A stretch of 36,614 nucleotides of DNA from Lentisphaerae bacterium RIFOXYA12_64_32 (GCA_001803235.1 MHBL01000477.1:1-36614); one strand, 5' to 3'. Shown: positions 1 to 8,058, counted from the first letter of the stretch. Made by a program: numbers and translations. The notes: generated by a model from the letters alone, not told the origin.

Positions 1-103
1 TTCACGGTACGCACATAGAACAAGGCTCGTATGGCGGGCGGAGGGCCGCCCGCGGTACTGTCGGTCAGGAGGGCCGGCCTGGACTGGCACCACACCGCGC
101 CTC

Positions 104-119
104 TTATTGCACAGGTCGT
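104..119. repeat. Isolated terminal repeat of the 31001-31234 fold-back family
   Basis: The 16 bases CTTATTGCACAGGTCG at about 103-118 are identical to the right end of the fold-back element that closes at 31234. The DNA to the left (1-103) is GC-rich with a short hairpin near 38-52, but no matching left end is visible, so the rest of this copy either lies outside the window or has decayed. No gene is seen in 1-337 apart from the regulator that starts at 338. A self-complementary stretch near 240-273 (core CCTGTCGACAGG) may be part of a further palindrome. Confidence 0.5.
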
Positions 120-337
120 TCCCTTTTTTTGCTGCGTTGGCCAGCGGCCACTTGCAGAATGGTCCATCGGCGCTATTTTTTAACGTGTGCTGCACGGATT
201 CCGGATGGAGAATGGAGTCGACTTCCCGGTGTTCGAGGCAGGGCCTGTCGAGTGGCCCCCTGTCGACAGGCCGGGGGGGCTGCGTCGTGGGGGACGAATT
301 TCCCGGGTGTCATGGCTGTCGCGAGGAAGACCCAGAC

Positions 338-715
338 GTGCACGATGTAATCGCTGTGGATGACTCGTTCGAGGTCCGTGAACTGCTGAAAGTGGCGCTC
401 GGCATGCAAGGCTTCGATGTGGCGGTGTTCCCCTCGCCCATTCAGGCCCTGCCGGAGATCGAGACGACCGGGACGCGCGTCCTGATCACCGACATCAACA
501 TGCCGGAGATGAACGGTGTCAAGTTCGCCCACGACCTGCGCGAGAAGTACCCTAACCTGCCGATCATCGCTCTGACCGCAAGTCTCGAGTTGCGCTCTCT
601 CGACCGGCACGATTTCACCGCCGCCCTTTCCAAGCCCTGTCCGTTGCCCGAACTGATCCGCGTCGTTTCCGGCTACATTGCGCAGGCGTCGCCCGCCGCT
701 GTGGCCCAGGTGTGA
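338..715 (+). CDS. Single-domain response regulator (CheY-like receiver)
   Basis: A 125-residue protein that is only a phosphoacceptor receiver domain. The acidic pair is D8-D9, the phospho-accepting aspartate is D52 in ITDINMPEMNG, the switch threonine is T80 in IIALTAS and the conserved lysine is K99 in LSKP. The reading frame is open back to 107, but the extra N-terminal sequence has no domain character. The GTG at 338 has AGGAAGA seven bases upstream and places the first beta strand at residue 4, as is usual. There is no output domain, so it must act by protein contact or in a phosphorelay. No kinase is adjacent; the nearest is the kinase at 4822-6258, which has its own regulator. The gene faces the DUF6259 gene, with a fold-back element between them. 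Confidence 0.85.
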   Translation: MHDVIAVDDSFEVRELLKVALGMQGFDVAVFPSPIQALPEIETTGTRVLITDINMPEMNGVKFAHDLREKYPNLPIIALTASLELRSLDRHDFTAALSKPCPLPELIRVVSGYIAQASPAAVAQV

Positions 716-765
716 CGCTGCCGGAGCTCGGCGCGTTCTCCTCTCCCTCTCACCGAATCAGTCGT

Positions 766-1037
766 TAGGGGTATCCCCTTGACTCCAGCGCCCCCTACCG
801 GTTGTGTCTGCCGCTCCTTGCTGCGTCACCTGCCAGCTCGTCTGGCAGGAGCGAGTGTTCCCTGGCTACCATCGGACGGCGGTTTGTTTTCCTCCCCGCC
901 CGGCCGCCTGCCACAGGCGGCCGGGCGGGGAGGAAAAGAGGCCTGCGGCGTGGTTAGCTGCTGAACCTGTTCACCTGCCGCGCGAGGCGGCAGGGGTACT
1001 ACAGGTTGTGGCTACTGGAGTCAAGGGGATACCCCTA
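766..1037. mobile_element. Fold-back (MITE-like) element A with 23-bp terminal inverted repeats and 8-bp target duplication
   Basis: The ends 766-788 and 1015-1037 are perfect 23-bp inverted repeats (outer end TAGGGGTATCCCC). They are flanked directly by the 8-bp direct repeat TCAGTCGT at 758-765 and 1038-1045, the mark of a transposition event. Inside lies a hairpin at 887-937 with a perfect 24-bp stem and a 3-nt loop, plus smaller hairpins at 829-849 and about 974-994. The element has no credible coding capacity, so it would need a transposase from elsewhere. Its right end overlaps the 3' end of the DUF6259 gene and supplies that gene's last residues and TGA stop at 1021-1023. It also lies between convergent genes and could act as a bidirectional terminator. 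Confidence 0.85.
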
Positions 1038-3654
1038 TCAGTCGTACTTCCTGGGGTTCCAGTGTCAAGGCTTGCTCGTGGCCCTGCCACGTCAAGGACA
1101 CCGTCTGCTTGTCTCCCGTGCCGTTGGCGAGGATGACCGCCTCCGTGCCGTCCGGGGCGCGGAAGGCGTTGTGCAGGACGGCAGGCATTGTCTTGCCATG
1201 CCAGGCGATGGTGGCGGCGGAGAGCGGCGGCGGGTGCAGCATGCGGCCGAAGAGCAGGTACGGTTTGCCGTCGCCGTGGAACCGTCGGATCCACTGCTCC
1301 ATGAGCCGGTGTTCCGGCGGTATCCCCGGTGTTATTGCCAGCGCTACGGTCCCGTCCGTCCGAACCTCCTCGAGCACCAAGTCGTCCACCCACGCCTTGG
1401 CCGGGCCCTCGACGTGGATCATGATGCGCAGGAATGTCGTTCCCTCGGGAACCGTGAACTCGATCGCGCCCAGCGTCCAGCCGGCGCCGGGGGCGGCGAA
1501 CGGGATGCGGCCGCCGCCGCCCGTCGACTTGGTATCGGGCGTGAACGTGGCGACCCCGATGGCGTTCTCCTGGGCCATGGACTCGGCCTTGGTCCAGGCG
1601 GAGAGCCGGTAGTGGTGTCCGACCTCGAATCCCGGCCTGACGACCACATTCTGCGAGACCTGCACCACGTCGCTGTCGGCGGTGTTTTCGAGCCGCAGGC
1701 TGACGCTGCCGCCGTGCTTCTCGTCGGTGTCGGGGCTGGCTTTCCCCAGGTAGTTGCGGCCCTGGTAACCGGCGAGGCGCTCCCAGCCGGAGAAGGCCTG
1801 CTGCCCTTCGGGCGTCTCGAAGTCGCCATTGGCGAGGGCGGGGCCTGGTTCCGGTTGCCAGTGCGGGACGAAGTGCGGCATCTGGCCATTGACCAGGCAG
1901 TACGCCAGCATGACCGTGTCGCCGGCTCGTGGATTGCTTTGAAATGTGGGCAGGAATTCATGGTACAGGTAGTTGAACACCGAGGCGGGTTCGAGTGGGG
2001 TTTCACAGTCGCGGTAGTCCTGAATCCCGACCCGATGATTGAAGCGCTCATTGGGTTCTTCGAAGCAGACGACGGAGTCCGGTTCGATCCGGCGGCACGC
2101 TTCGAACTGGGTCTGAAGCTGGCGGGTGAACGCGTCCGTCATCCACGGGCCCGGCCCGGGCGCGTGGGCGTGTCCGGTCGCGAAGCAGGGGGGAAAGGCG
2201 CCGCCGACGACTTGGTCGACCTGGATGAGTTCGCAGCCGCGCTGGGCGAGCGGCACGGCGATGTCGTTGTTCCACCATGCGATGGTCCACGGATCGCCGG
2301 GGCACATGCAGGACGTCTCGCCGCCGCGCAGCCAGCTTGGGGCGCGGGTGTACAGTTGGCCAGCCCGAGTGGTGATGGCGTGGGCGCGTGCGATCTCGTC
2401 GAAGCGCTTCCGGTCATCCCAGCGGAAGCTGCCGTCGGACTGCTTGTCGAACGTCAGCGTCCAGTGGTACCCGGACGGCCACGGGAAGGCATGACAGCCG
2501 AACTGGCGTGTTCTGGCCACGAGTGCGGTGAACTGTTCGTCGGAAGGGAACAGGGGGAAGTAGTCGGGGGTCACCCAGCTCTCGATCTTCTCCCAGCCCC
2601 AATAGGCCGTGATGAGTGGCACGTCGGCGAAATGCGCCTGCCAGTACTTGGCGAGCCAGTTGTCGATGGTGGCGGGGTTCGCGAGCCACTTGCGGTTGAA
2701 GCGGATCATGGCCGGACCGGCTTTCATCCAGGCCGGGATGTCGGGGCGTTGGTCATAGGTGAAGGCGCACCAGGGCTGCGTCAGGGCCCAGGTCTTGTAG
2801 ACGTCCGCCGCGTCGCGCCAATCCGGCGTGGCGCCGGTGGTGGCGCCCGTGAATGTCGTCTGCACGATGTCGAACTCCAGGGCGAACGGCGACGCGTTGC
2901 AGACCTGCGGGTTCCAGAGCAGTTCGGCGCCTTCCGCGGTACGGCGGAGTTCGACCTGCTTCGGCCGGCCAATGCTGTCGTATGTCGCCGTGTAGAAACC
3001 GGCGCGCTCGCCGTAGTAACAGGCGAACTGCGCGGCCAGGCTGCCCGGTTGTTTGCCGGTGACGCGCTGGCCGGCCTTCTGCTCGTACGGGCGGCGGACG
3101 ACGCCGCCCTTGGTCAGGCCGAGAACCGCTGCGTCGTCCGCGCCCGTCCCGGTGAGCGGTGCACGCAGGCTGACGCAGGGGAAGAAGACGTCGTCGAGCA
3201 TCAGTGACTCGGGGAACGTGACGCTGAGCCGCCAGCGCACCAGCGGTTCGGCGGCCGTGACGGTTGCCACGCACTCGACACGGATGGGCTGGCCTTTGAA
3301 CCCTTCGTGGACAAGCCGGGCACGGTGGCCGGTCTCCGTCTGTTCGACGGTGCCGGTGAACGTATCTGCCTCGCCGCTCGTCACGGTCAGGCGTTCGCCG
3401 TTGGGCTGGCTGCGCGGCGTGAACGCGAGCTGGAACAGGCGCGGCGTGGCGGCCGGCGCAATGAACTCCACGCCCGTGGTGTTGTCGACCAGCGACTCGA
3501 TCGCGCCCTTTGGCGTCTTGCCGAGCGCCAGGGTCAGACGCGCGTTGCGCAGGACGAGTCGCGTCGGTTCGTCCGTTGCCGACGTGTCCGGTGCGGCGGC
3601 AACCGTCGTGCTGCCCAGCGCAAGCATCGCACCCAGAAGTCGCATCGTGTGCAT
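1021..3654 (-). CDS. Secreted DUF6259 glycoside-hydrolase-like protein with inserted carbohydrate-binding domain
   Basis: An 877-residue exported protein. Residues 1-21 form a signal peptide (MRLLGAMLALGSTTVAAA). Residues 30-290 look like an N-terminal beta-sandwich. About 295-600 resembles the TIM barrel of the DUF6259 family, with acidic candidates in CELIQVDQ (D480) and VCFEEPNE (about 531-535). Residues 605-764 form a jelly-roll, CBM4/9-like segment (ANGDFETPEG start, VWVDDL-type ending AWVDDLVLEEV), and the barrel-associated C-terminal part resumes after it. The start ATG at 3654 has AAGGA seven bases upstream. The last residues GVSP and the stop come from the end of fold-back element A. 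Polysaccharide or glycoconjugate degradation is likely from family resemblance; the substrate is unknown. Confidence 0.75.
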   Translation of the reverse strand: MHTMRLLGAMLALGSTTVAAAPDTSATDEPTRLVLRNARLTLALGKTPKGAIESLVDNTTGVEFIAPAATPRLFQLAFTPRSQPNGERLTVTSGEADTFTGTVEQTETGHRARLVHEGFKGQPIRVECVATVTAAEPLVRWRLSVTFPESLMLDDVFFPCVSLRAPLTGTGADDAAVLGLTKGGVVRRPYEQKAGQRVTGKQPGSLAAQFACYYGERAGFYTATYDSIGRPKQVELRRTAEGAELLWNPQVCNASPFALEFDIVQTTFTGATTGATPDWRDAADVYKTWALTQPWCAFTYDQRPDIPAWMKAGPAMIRFNRKWLANPATIDNWLAKYWQAHFADVPLITAYWGWEKIESWVTPDYFPLFPSDEQFTALVARTRQFGCHAFPWPSGYHWTLTFDKQSDGSFRWDDRKRFDEIARAHAITTRAGQLYTRAPSWLRGGETSCMCPGDPWTIAWWNNDIAVPLAQRGCELIQVDQVVGGAFPPCFATGHAHAPGPGPWMTDAFTRQLQTQFEACRRIEPDSVVCFEEPNERFNHRVGIQDYRDCETPLEPASVFNYLYHEFLPTFQSNPRAGDTVMLAYCLVNGQMPHFVPHWQPEPGPALANGDFETPEGQQAFSGWERLAGYQGRNYLGKASPDTDEKHGGSVSLRLENTADSDVVQVSQNVVVRPGFEVGHHYRLSAWTKAESMAQENAIGVATFTPDTKSTGGGGRIPFAAPGAGWTLGAIEFTVPEGTTFLRIMIHVEGPAKAWVDDLVLEEVRTDGTVALAITPGIPPEHRLMEQWIRRFHGDGKPYLLFGRMLHPPPLSAATIAWHGKTMPAVLHNAFRAPDGTEAVILANGTGDKQTVSLTWQGHEQALTLEPQEVRLIGVSP

Positions 3655-3895
3655 GGTGTTGTCCTTGTGGCGTTGATGGTGTCGGGTGTCCCTGCTTCGT
3701 TCAGAAGTTACGCCGCAGCGCCAACCCAGGCGTCGGCCAGGTAGACGGACTGGCTGTCGGCAGCGTTTGGCGGAGGCGCGCGTTCAAGGAGATACAGGCA
3801 GGCGCGGGAGGAGTTTCCATCCAACCCGCGTGCCGGCCTGAATCCATGTGGGAACCATCCACGATCAATGTTCTGTTCCCTTACCTAGCCTGGAT
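3655..3895. other. Gap upstream of the DUF6259 gene, no gene seen
   Basis: No open frame with protein character and a ribosome site was found on either strand. The promoter of the minus-strand DUF6259 gene should lie here, but no convincing -35/-10 pair was recognised. Confidence 0.4.
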
Positions 3896-4058
3896 TATTC
3901 ACGAGCGAACCGCAGATTGGCGCAGATGAGCACAGATGGGATTCCCCTGGCTCGGGCGACAGCGACGTGGGTCACCCTTCATTTTCTGAGGCCACAACAC
4001 CTTCAGAATTAGATACATGCATCTGCGATGATCTGTGTGCATCTGTGGTTCATGAATA
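3896..4058. repeat. Inverted repeat element G made of 10-nt CRCAGAT units
   Basis: The ends TATTCACGAG (3896 on) and CATGAATA (to 4058) are inverted repeats. Each arm carries near-tandem 10-nt units: CGCAGATTGG, CGCAGATGAG and CACAGATGGG at 3911-3940, and their complements around 4019-4048. The type resembles the widespread ACCACAGATG/ACGCAGATT intergenic repeats of many environmental bacteria. It ends 12 bases before fold-back element B. No target duplication longer than 3 bp (GAT) is visible. Confidence 0.6.
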
Positions 4059-4070
4059 GATCAGACTAGA

Positions 4071-4436
4071 GCCCCCGGGCGCAAATAACGGTCTGTTGGC
4101 CGGGCAGATGGTCGGTGAGAATCCGTCGGCAGGCTCAGAAGGCGATGCCGAACCATCGTTGATGAGCCTGCCGATGGATTATCGCGACCAGGTGCCCGCC
4201 CGCCAGGGTTGCCATGGTTCATAGCTGTTGTAACTTGTCCTACCAGAGGGGCATCTTGGGACAGATTGCTGTGTTGACCCGACTTTACGTAGCGGCCCGC
4301 CCTTGGGGTTGCCATCTTTGGGCGCCCAGCCGCTCCGGGTCTTCTGCGCCGTACGTCCGGTACGTCTCGAAGGCCCCGAAGCGACTGGACATCCCAGATA
4401 TGGCAAGCCAACAGGCCGTTATTTGCGCCCGGGGGC
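4071..4436. mobile_element. Fold-back element B with 30-bp terminal inverted repeats
   Basis: Bases 4071-4100 (starting GCCCCCGGGCGCAAATAACG) and 4407-4436 are inverted repeats with one mismatch in 30. A second inverted pair lies inside (CGGCAGGCTCA near 4126-4140 with TGAGCCTGCCG near 4162-4174). No transposase-like frame is present and no clear target duplication was found. The right repeat overlaps the 3' end of the response regulator gene and provides its last residues APGRK and the TAA at 4419-4421. Confidence 0.7.
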
Positions 4437-4829
4437 ACTCGGGCGTGCCAGCAGGGCGTCGACTTTCTTCAGGAGCCGCTGCAGGTCTACAGGCTTCTCG
4501 AGGAAGTCCTGAACCGGCATCCACTTCGGGTCGATGTCCTTAGGGGACAGTTCAAGGGGGAATTCCTGGTTCACATTTGTCAGGAGGATCACAGGCAGTG
4601 CCTGGGTCGCCTGGTCCTGCCGGATCTTGATGGCCAGGTTAAGGCCTCCGGCCGCGTCCTCGGGGAACATCACGTCCAGGACGAGCAGGTCCGGCTTTTC
4701 GCGAGTCAACTGTTCGATAGCGCCTTCCACGCGGTTGTACGTCTTTACCGAGTGTCCGGCGGACTTCAGCATGGCCGCCAGATCGTCTGCCAGTTCCACG
4801 TCGTCGTCGATCACCATGATTCTAGCCAC
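4419..4829 (-). CDS. Response regulator, receiver domain only, partner of the adjacent kinase
   Basis: A 136-residue receiver domain: acidic cluster D8-D10 (VIDDD), phospho-acceptor D52 (LLVLDVMFPED), switch T84 (ILLTN) and K112 (FLEKP). The GTG start at 4829 overlaps the stop TAG of the histidine kinase (4822-4824), so the two are translationally coupled and very likely form a cognate pair. There is no DNA-binding output domain. After the receiver only a short tail follows, and its last five residues and the stop come from the terminal repeat of fold-back element B. An upstream ATG at 4901 is possible by frame but lies inside the kinase gene and adds no conserved sequence. Confidence 0.85.
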   Translation of the reverse strand: MARIMVIDDDVELADDLAAMLKSAGHSVKTYNRVEGAIEQLTREKPDLLVLDVMFPEDAAGGLNLAIKIRQDQATQALPVILLTNVNQEFPLELSPKDIDPKWMPVQDFLEKPVDLQRLLKKVDALLARPSAPGRK

Positions 4830-6258
4830 TGTTTGTTTTCCTCCTTTGTTCCTCGTGGGTTGCCTGTGCCGGAAAGATGATCTCAAACGTTGTGCCGACA
4901 CCTTCCTCGCTGGTCACCCGGATCGTCAGCCCGAACCGCCGGGCAATCTCCTTGACGATGGCCAGCCCGAGGCCGGTGGACATTCGGTTGAATTCAGCCG
5001 CTTCCTTGGTGCGGAAATAGTCATCGAAGATATGCGGGAGGGCATCGGCTCGGATCCCGATGCCGGTATCCGAGACGGTCACCAGGATGTCTTTCTCCCT
5101 TTCAACCGCCGAAACGGTGACCCTGCCGCCGGCACGTGAGTATGTAAGGGCATTTGAGACCAGATTCAAGATCAGGATCGAAAATTGCTTGCGGTTCCCG
5201 AACACTTGGATCGGCGGCGCGTTGACGGTGATTTCCAGGTTCTTGTCTTTGTGCTCCAACCGCCGACATGCCTCGACGGCCTCCTCAATGACGGATGACA
5301 GATCGACCGTGTCGAGCAGTTCGTCCTGCGGTGCCTGGGACCTGAGGTCGCCGAGCAGGAGGATGTCCTCGATGCGTCGGCGCAGCGTAGCGGCGCGACG
5401 TTCGATGCGTTCGATGATGGCGTGCACCGGCTCGCTCAGTTCCTGCCAGTGTTCGAGGCGCAGACGCTGGACGCAGCTCTCCACTCCCGAGAAGGGGACT
5501 TTGAGGTCGTGTGTCGTCTGCAGGACCTGTCGATGCCGTTCCTGGTCGGCCTTGAGGACGCGGTGATTGGCTTCATCCAGGATCTGGTCTCGGATGCGAA
5601 CGGCCTCGGACAGCGTCGAGACCAGATACCAAATTACCAGCCATACGAGGATGGCTGACACGGCAAAGAGGAGTTGCAGGTAAGGACACTGCTGACCATC
5701 GTAGGCAGCCGTGATCAGGAGTCCGCTGGGCGGCAGGACCCGGGTGATCTCCAGCAGGACGCAGGTCAGGTACAGGGCGATAGCCAGCACCGTGACCAGG
5801 AAGCTCTTGCGCGGCGGCAGCAGGACGCAGGCCAAGGCGATATGGAACAGGTAGGCGAAGGCGATCAGGGTACTCGTGCTTCCGACCAGATGCACCAGGG
5901 CCGTGAGGACGCCGAGGTCCATCACGATTTGCAGCCAGAGACTGATTTCGATAACGCGACGCGGGGCATCGTCCTGCAGTCGGCTCAGGCGGAACAGGAA
6001 CAGCAGATTGCCCAGGAGCAGAACTCCGGCCAGGACCCACGGCCAGCGTGCAGGCGGGACCAGGTTCAGGCTCCGCATGAGGTCCGGCAGCAGGCGGGCC
6101 GTCAGTCCCAGCAGTCCCAGCAGGGCGATGACGATCCACCGGAGTTTGACGAACCAGCGGGCATTGGCAAGCAGGACGGTACATCCCAGCCCCATGGGTT
6201 CGATGGGGTCCGGGATCCCGCGTTCGCTTGTCTCTGGAGCCAGTTCAAGAGTGCTCAT
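4822..6258 (-). CDS. Membrane sensor histidine kinase
   Basis: A 478-residue protein. The N-terminal half has about six hydrophobic helices (around 35-57, 72-90, 105-125, 130-148, 152-171 and 194-213) and no recognisable periplasmic sensor domain, an arrangement reminiscent of RegB-type sensors. A short helical linker leads to the H-box TTHDLKVPF with phospho-accepting H250, then N-box NLVSNA (365-370), G1 DTGIGI (397-402) and G2 GLGLAI (429-434). It should phosphorylate the coupled receiver protein encoded at 4419-4829. The ATG at 6258 was preferred (AGGA about ten bases upstream); the frame is open to an ATG at 6294. The stimulus cannot be told from sequence. Confidence 0.85.
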   Translation of the reverse strand: MSTLELAPETSERGIPDPIEPMGLGCTVLLANARWFVKLRWIVIALLGLLGLTARLLPDLMRSLNLVPPARWPWVLAGVLLLGNLLFLFRLSRLQDDAPRRVIEISLWLQIVMDLGVLTALVHLVGSTSTLIAFAYLFHIALACVLLPPRKSFLVTVLAIALYLTCVLLEITRVLPPSGLLITAAYDGQQCPYLQLLFAVSAILVWLVIWYLVSTLSEAVRIRDQILDEANHRVLKADQERHRQVLQTTHDLKVPFSGVESCVQRLRLEHWQELSEPVHAIIERIERRAATLRRRIEDILLLGDLRSQAPQDELLDTVDLSSVIEEAVEACRRLEHKDKNLEITVNAPPIQVFGNRKQFSILILNLVSNALTYSRAGGRVTVSAVEREKDILVTVSDTGIGIRADALPHIFDDYFRTKEAAEFNRMSTGLGLAIVKEIARRFGLTIRVTSEEGVGTTFEIIFPAQATHEEQRRKTNSG

Positions 6259-6339
6259 GCCGCCGCCGTCCTGCTGCCAACCCCACGCGCGCATCCCAAC
6301 TTGGCGAGACAGGCCCGACTGCCTCTTGCAGCGGGGCTC

Positions 6340-7626
6340 TTACTGTGCCGCTTCAGCGGTCCTCGGATGTGGCGGTTTGACCCAGATGGTCCCGATGGCC
6401 GCCAGAATCAACAGGATCGAAGCCCCGTAGTAGGCGACGTTGAAGCTGTGGGTCTTATCGTACATCTTCCCCGCGAGCAACGCGAGCGTGAAGCCACCCA
6501 TTCCCCACGCGGTGAAGACAAGCCCATAGTTCACGCCGAAGTTTTTCAGGCCATAGTAGTCTTTGGTAATGGACGGGAAGAGCGCCAGGTTGGCGCCGAA
6601 GTTGGCGCCGATCAACGCGGAGACTACGCACATGACGGCGGCGTTCGCCAGGAGAGTTCCTGCTTGCGTCCGGGACAGCAGGAACACCAGGACGGCCTGC
6701 ATCACGAAACAGATGAACAACATGAATTTGCGCCCCAGCTTGTCGGAGAGCGTGCCGACGATGATGCGGCCGCCGCCGTTGCCTATGGCGAGCATGGCGA
6801 CGAGAACGAACCCGATCTCGACCTTGGCCTGGATTTTGGCAATGGCGGCGAGCTTGGCGATGATCATCAGTCCCGCCCCGGAACCGCAGGCGAACAGCAA
6901 CCAGAGGATGTAGAACGTCGGGGTGCGCAGCATCTCCTTGGGAGTGAAGTCATCCGGTTTCTTGGCTGGGGCTGCGGCCTGGGTCTTCAGTTCGCCGACC
7001 TGGCCTAGTCCCTTGATGAACTGCATCGCTTTATGCGGCGCCCGGAGCAACTGCGCCAGTCCTACGACGACGATCAGGAAGGCGACGCCAAGGATCCGCA
7101 TCATGTTGGGCAGGCCATACTCGGCCGCGAGCCACTTGGCCAGAGGCGCGGCATACACTGAGGCCAGGCCAAACCCAGACACCACGATGCCGGCGATCTG
7201 ACCCGTCTTTGCCGGCGGGAACCACTTCACCGCAGGGGGCGTTGCAGATGCGTAGCCAAAGCCGATTCCAGCTCCGGCCAGGACGCCGAACCCGATGACG
7301 TAGCCCATCGGCGAGGTGGTCATGCTGGCCAGCAGCATGCCGACACCTACCAGCACGCCGCCGCCGGTGGCCACCCAGCGCGGCCCGATCTTGTCCTGAA
7401 GGCGCCCAGCCGGAACCATGACCAGGGAGAAGATGAGGCAGGCGATCGCATACGGCATGGACTTGTTCGTCTCGTTCCAACCCCACGCTTCGGGCACCCC
7501 CTTACTGATCACACTCCACGTGTACAGGATGCCAAGTGCCAGGTTGATCCCCATGCCCGCGAATGTGACGCGCCAGCCAATGTTGACTTCGCCCTTCTCC
7601 TCGTCTTCAGTTGTCGCTGATGTCAT
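6340..7626 (-). CDS. MFS transporter, OFA (oxalate/formate antiporter-like) family
   Basis: A 428-residue inner-membrane protein with about 12 hydrophobic segments and a cytoplasmic loop near residues 200-235 rich in Ala, Lys and Pro. The N-terminal block LGILYTWSVISKGVPEAWGW and the internal GRLQDKIGPRW loop are typical of the OFA branch of the major facilitator superfamily, which moves small carboxylates such as oxalate, formate or pyruvate. The ATG at 7626 is preceded by AGGTAGGGGACC. The gene stands alone between the kinase gene (same strand, about 80 bases away) and the divergent biotin operon. Substrate assignment is only by family. Confidence 0.8.
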   Translation of the reverse strand: MTSATTEDEEKGEVNIGWRVTFAGMGINLALGILYTWSVISKGVPEAWGWNETNKSMPYAIACLIFSLVMVPAGRLQDKIGPRWVATGGGVLVGVGMLLASMTTSPMGYVIGFGVLAGAGIGFGYASATPPAVKWFPPAKTGQIAGIVVSGFGLASVYAAPLAKWLAAEYGLPNMMRILGVAFLIVVVGLAQLLRAPHKAMQFIKGLGQVGELKTQAAAPAKKPDDFTPKEMLRTPTFYILWLLFACGSGAGLMIIAKLAAIAKIQAKVEIGFVLVAMLAIGNGGGRIIVGTLSDKLGRKFMLFICFVMQAVLVFLLSRTQAGTLLANAAVMCVVSALIGANFGANLALFPSITKDYYGLKNFGVNYGLVFTAWGMGGFTLALLAGKMYDKTHSFNVAYYGASILLILAAIGTIWVKPPHPRTAEAAQ

Positions 7627-7761
7627 GGTCCCCTACCTGTGTCCTTCCTTAATGTAGTGTACGATTGCTGTAATGTGACACCTGATCCCAAGGCAAATTG
7701 CTAATGTACCGCGGCGACGCACGTGTGCAATGCCGGGTGGGCGTATTCCGGGGAATGCGCA

Positions 7762-7799
7762 GGGGGGGGGCGGGGGAGGGGGTAGGCGATGGGGGTGGG
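7762..7799 (+). other. G-run cluster with G-quadruplex potential
   Basis: Within 38 bases the plus strand has G-runs of 9, 5, 5, 5 and 3 (plus a GG pair), separated by 1-8 bases. This easily satisfies four-tract quadruplex patterns. It lies between the divergent MFS and bioB genes, about 140 bases before the MFS start and 230-270 bases before the bioB promoter. A regulatory role is speculative; a homopolymer-rich stretch could also be a sequencing weak spot. Confidence 0.5.
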
Positions 7800-7838
7800 C
7801 GAATGCCCCTGGCTCGGCGCGGTTCTGAGGCCGGAATA

Positions 7839-7872
7839 CGAACGTCGAACTCTGAATGTCGAACCCCGAACG
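7839..7872. repeat. Short degenerate CGAAC-type repeat
   Basis: The stretch CGAACGTCGAACTCTGAATG continuing through TCGAACCCCGAACG consists of imperfect copies of an 8-9 nt unit (TCGAACNCN). It belongs to a class of short degenerate intergenic repeats seen in several gaps here. The rest of 7627-8004 holds no recognisable gene. Confidence 0.45.
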
Positions 7873-8004
7873 CTCGAGTAAGACGTGAATGGAGGTTCGC
7901 ACAACAGGGTCCCATGGGCATACGGATTTCTCCAAGCCAAATCCGCGAGGCGCGAATAGCGCACGCACTGCTCGGTCGGCGTCCGCAGCCACACGATGTC
8001 GGCT

Positions 8005-8037
8005 ATGTAAACACTCAAGTCAAATATGGGTTGACAA
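8005..8037 (+). promoter_or_regulatory. Probable BirA (biotin repressor) operator
   Basis: Left half ATGTAAACA (8005-8013) and right half GGTTGACAA (8029-8037) are separated by 15 bases. The known BirA signal is TTGTNAACC, 14-16 bases, GGTTNACAA. The right half matches at all 8 defined positions and the left half at 6 of 8. The right half covers the TTGACA -35 box of the bioB promoter, the expected place for repression by biotinyl-AMP-bound BirA. The birA gene itself is not in this window. Confidence 0.65.
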
Positions 8038-8058
8038 TTGCCGCCGCAGCAGTATCGT
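8031..8058 (+). promoter_or_regulatory. Sigma70-type promoter of the biotin operon
   Basis: A perfect TTGACA (8031-8036) is followed after 16 bases by TATCGT (8053-8058), four of six matches to TATAAT. It lies about 95 bases before the bioB start and overlaps the BirA-like operator. This leaves a 5' leader of about 85-90 bases. Confidence 0.55.

Noticed and set aside
1006..3207. Plus-strand open frame of 733 codons
   Set aside because: It mirrors the DUF6259 gene on the other strand; the composition is typical of antisense reading in GC-rich DNA and there is no domain.
4071..4436. Element B as a CRISPR or riboswitch
   Set aside because: There are no regularly spaced direct repeats, and it lies downstream of a gene with full-length terminal inverted repeats, not in a leader.
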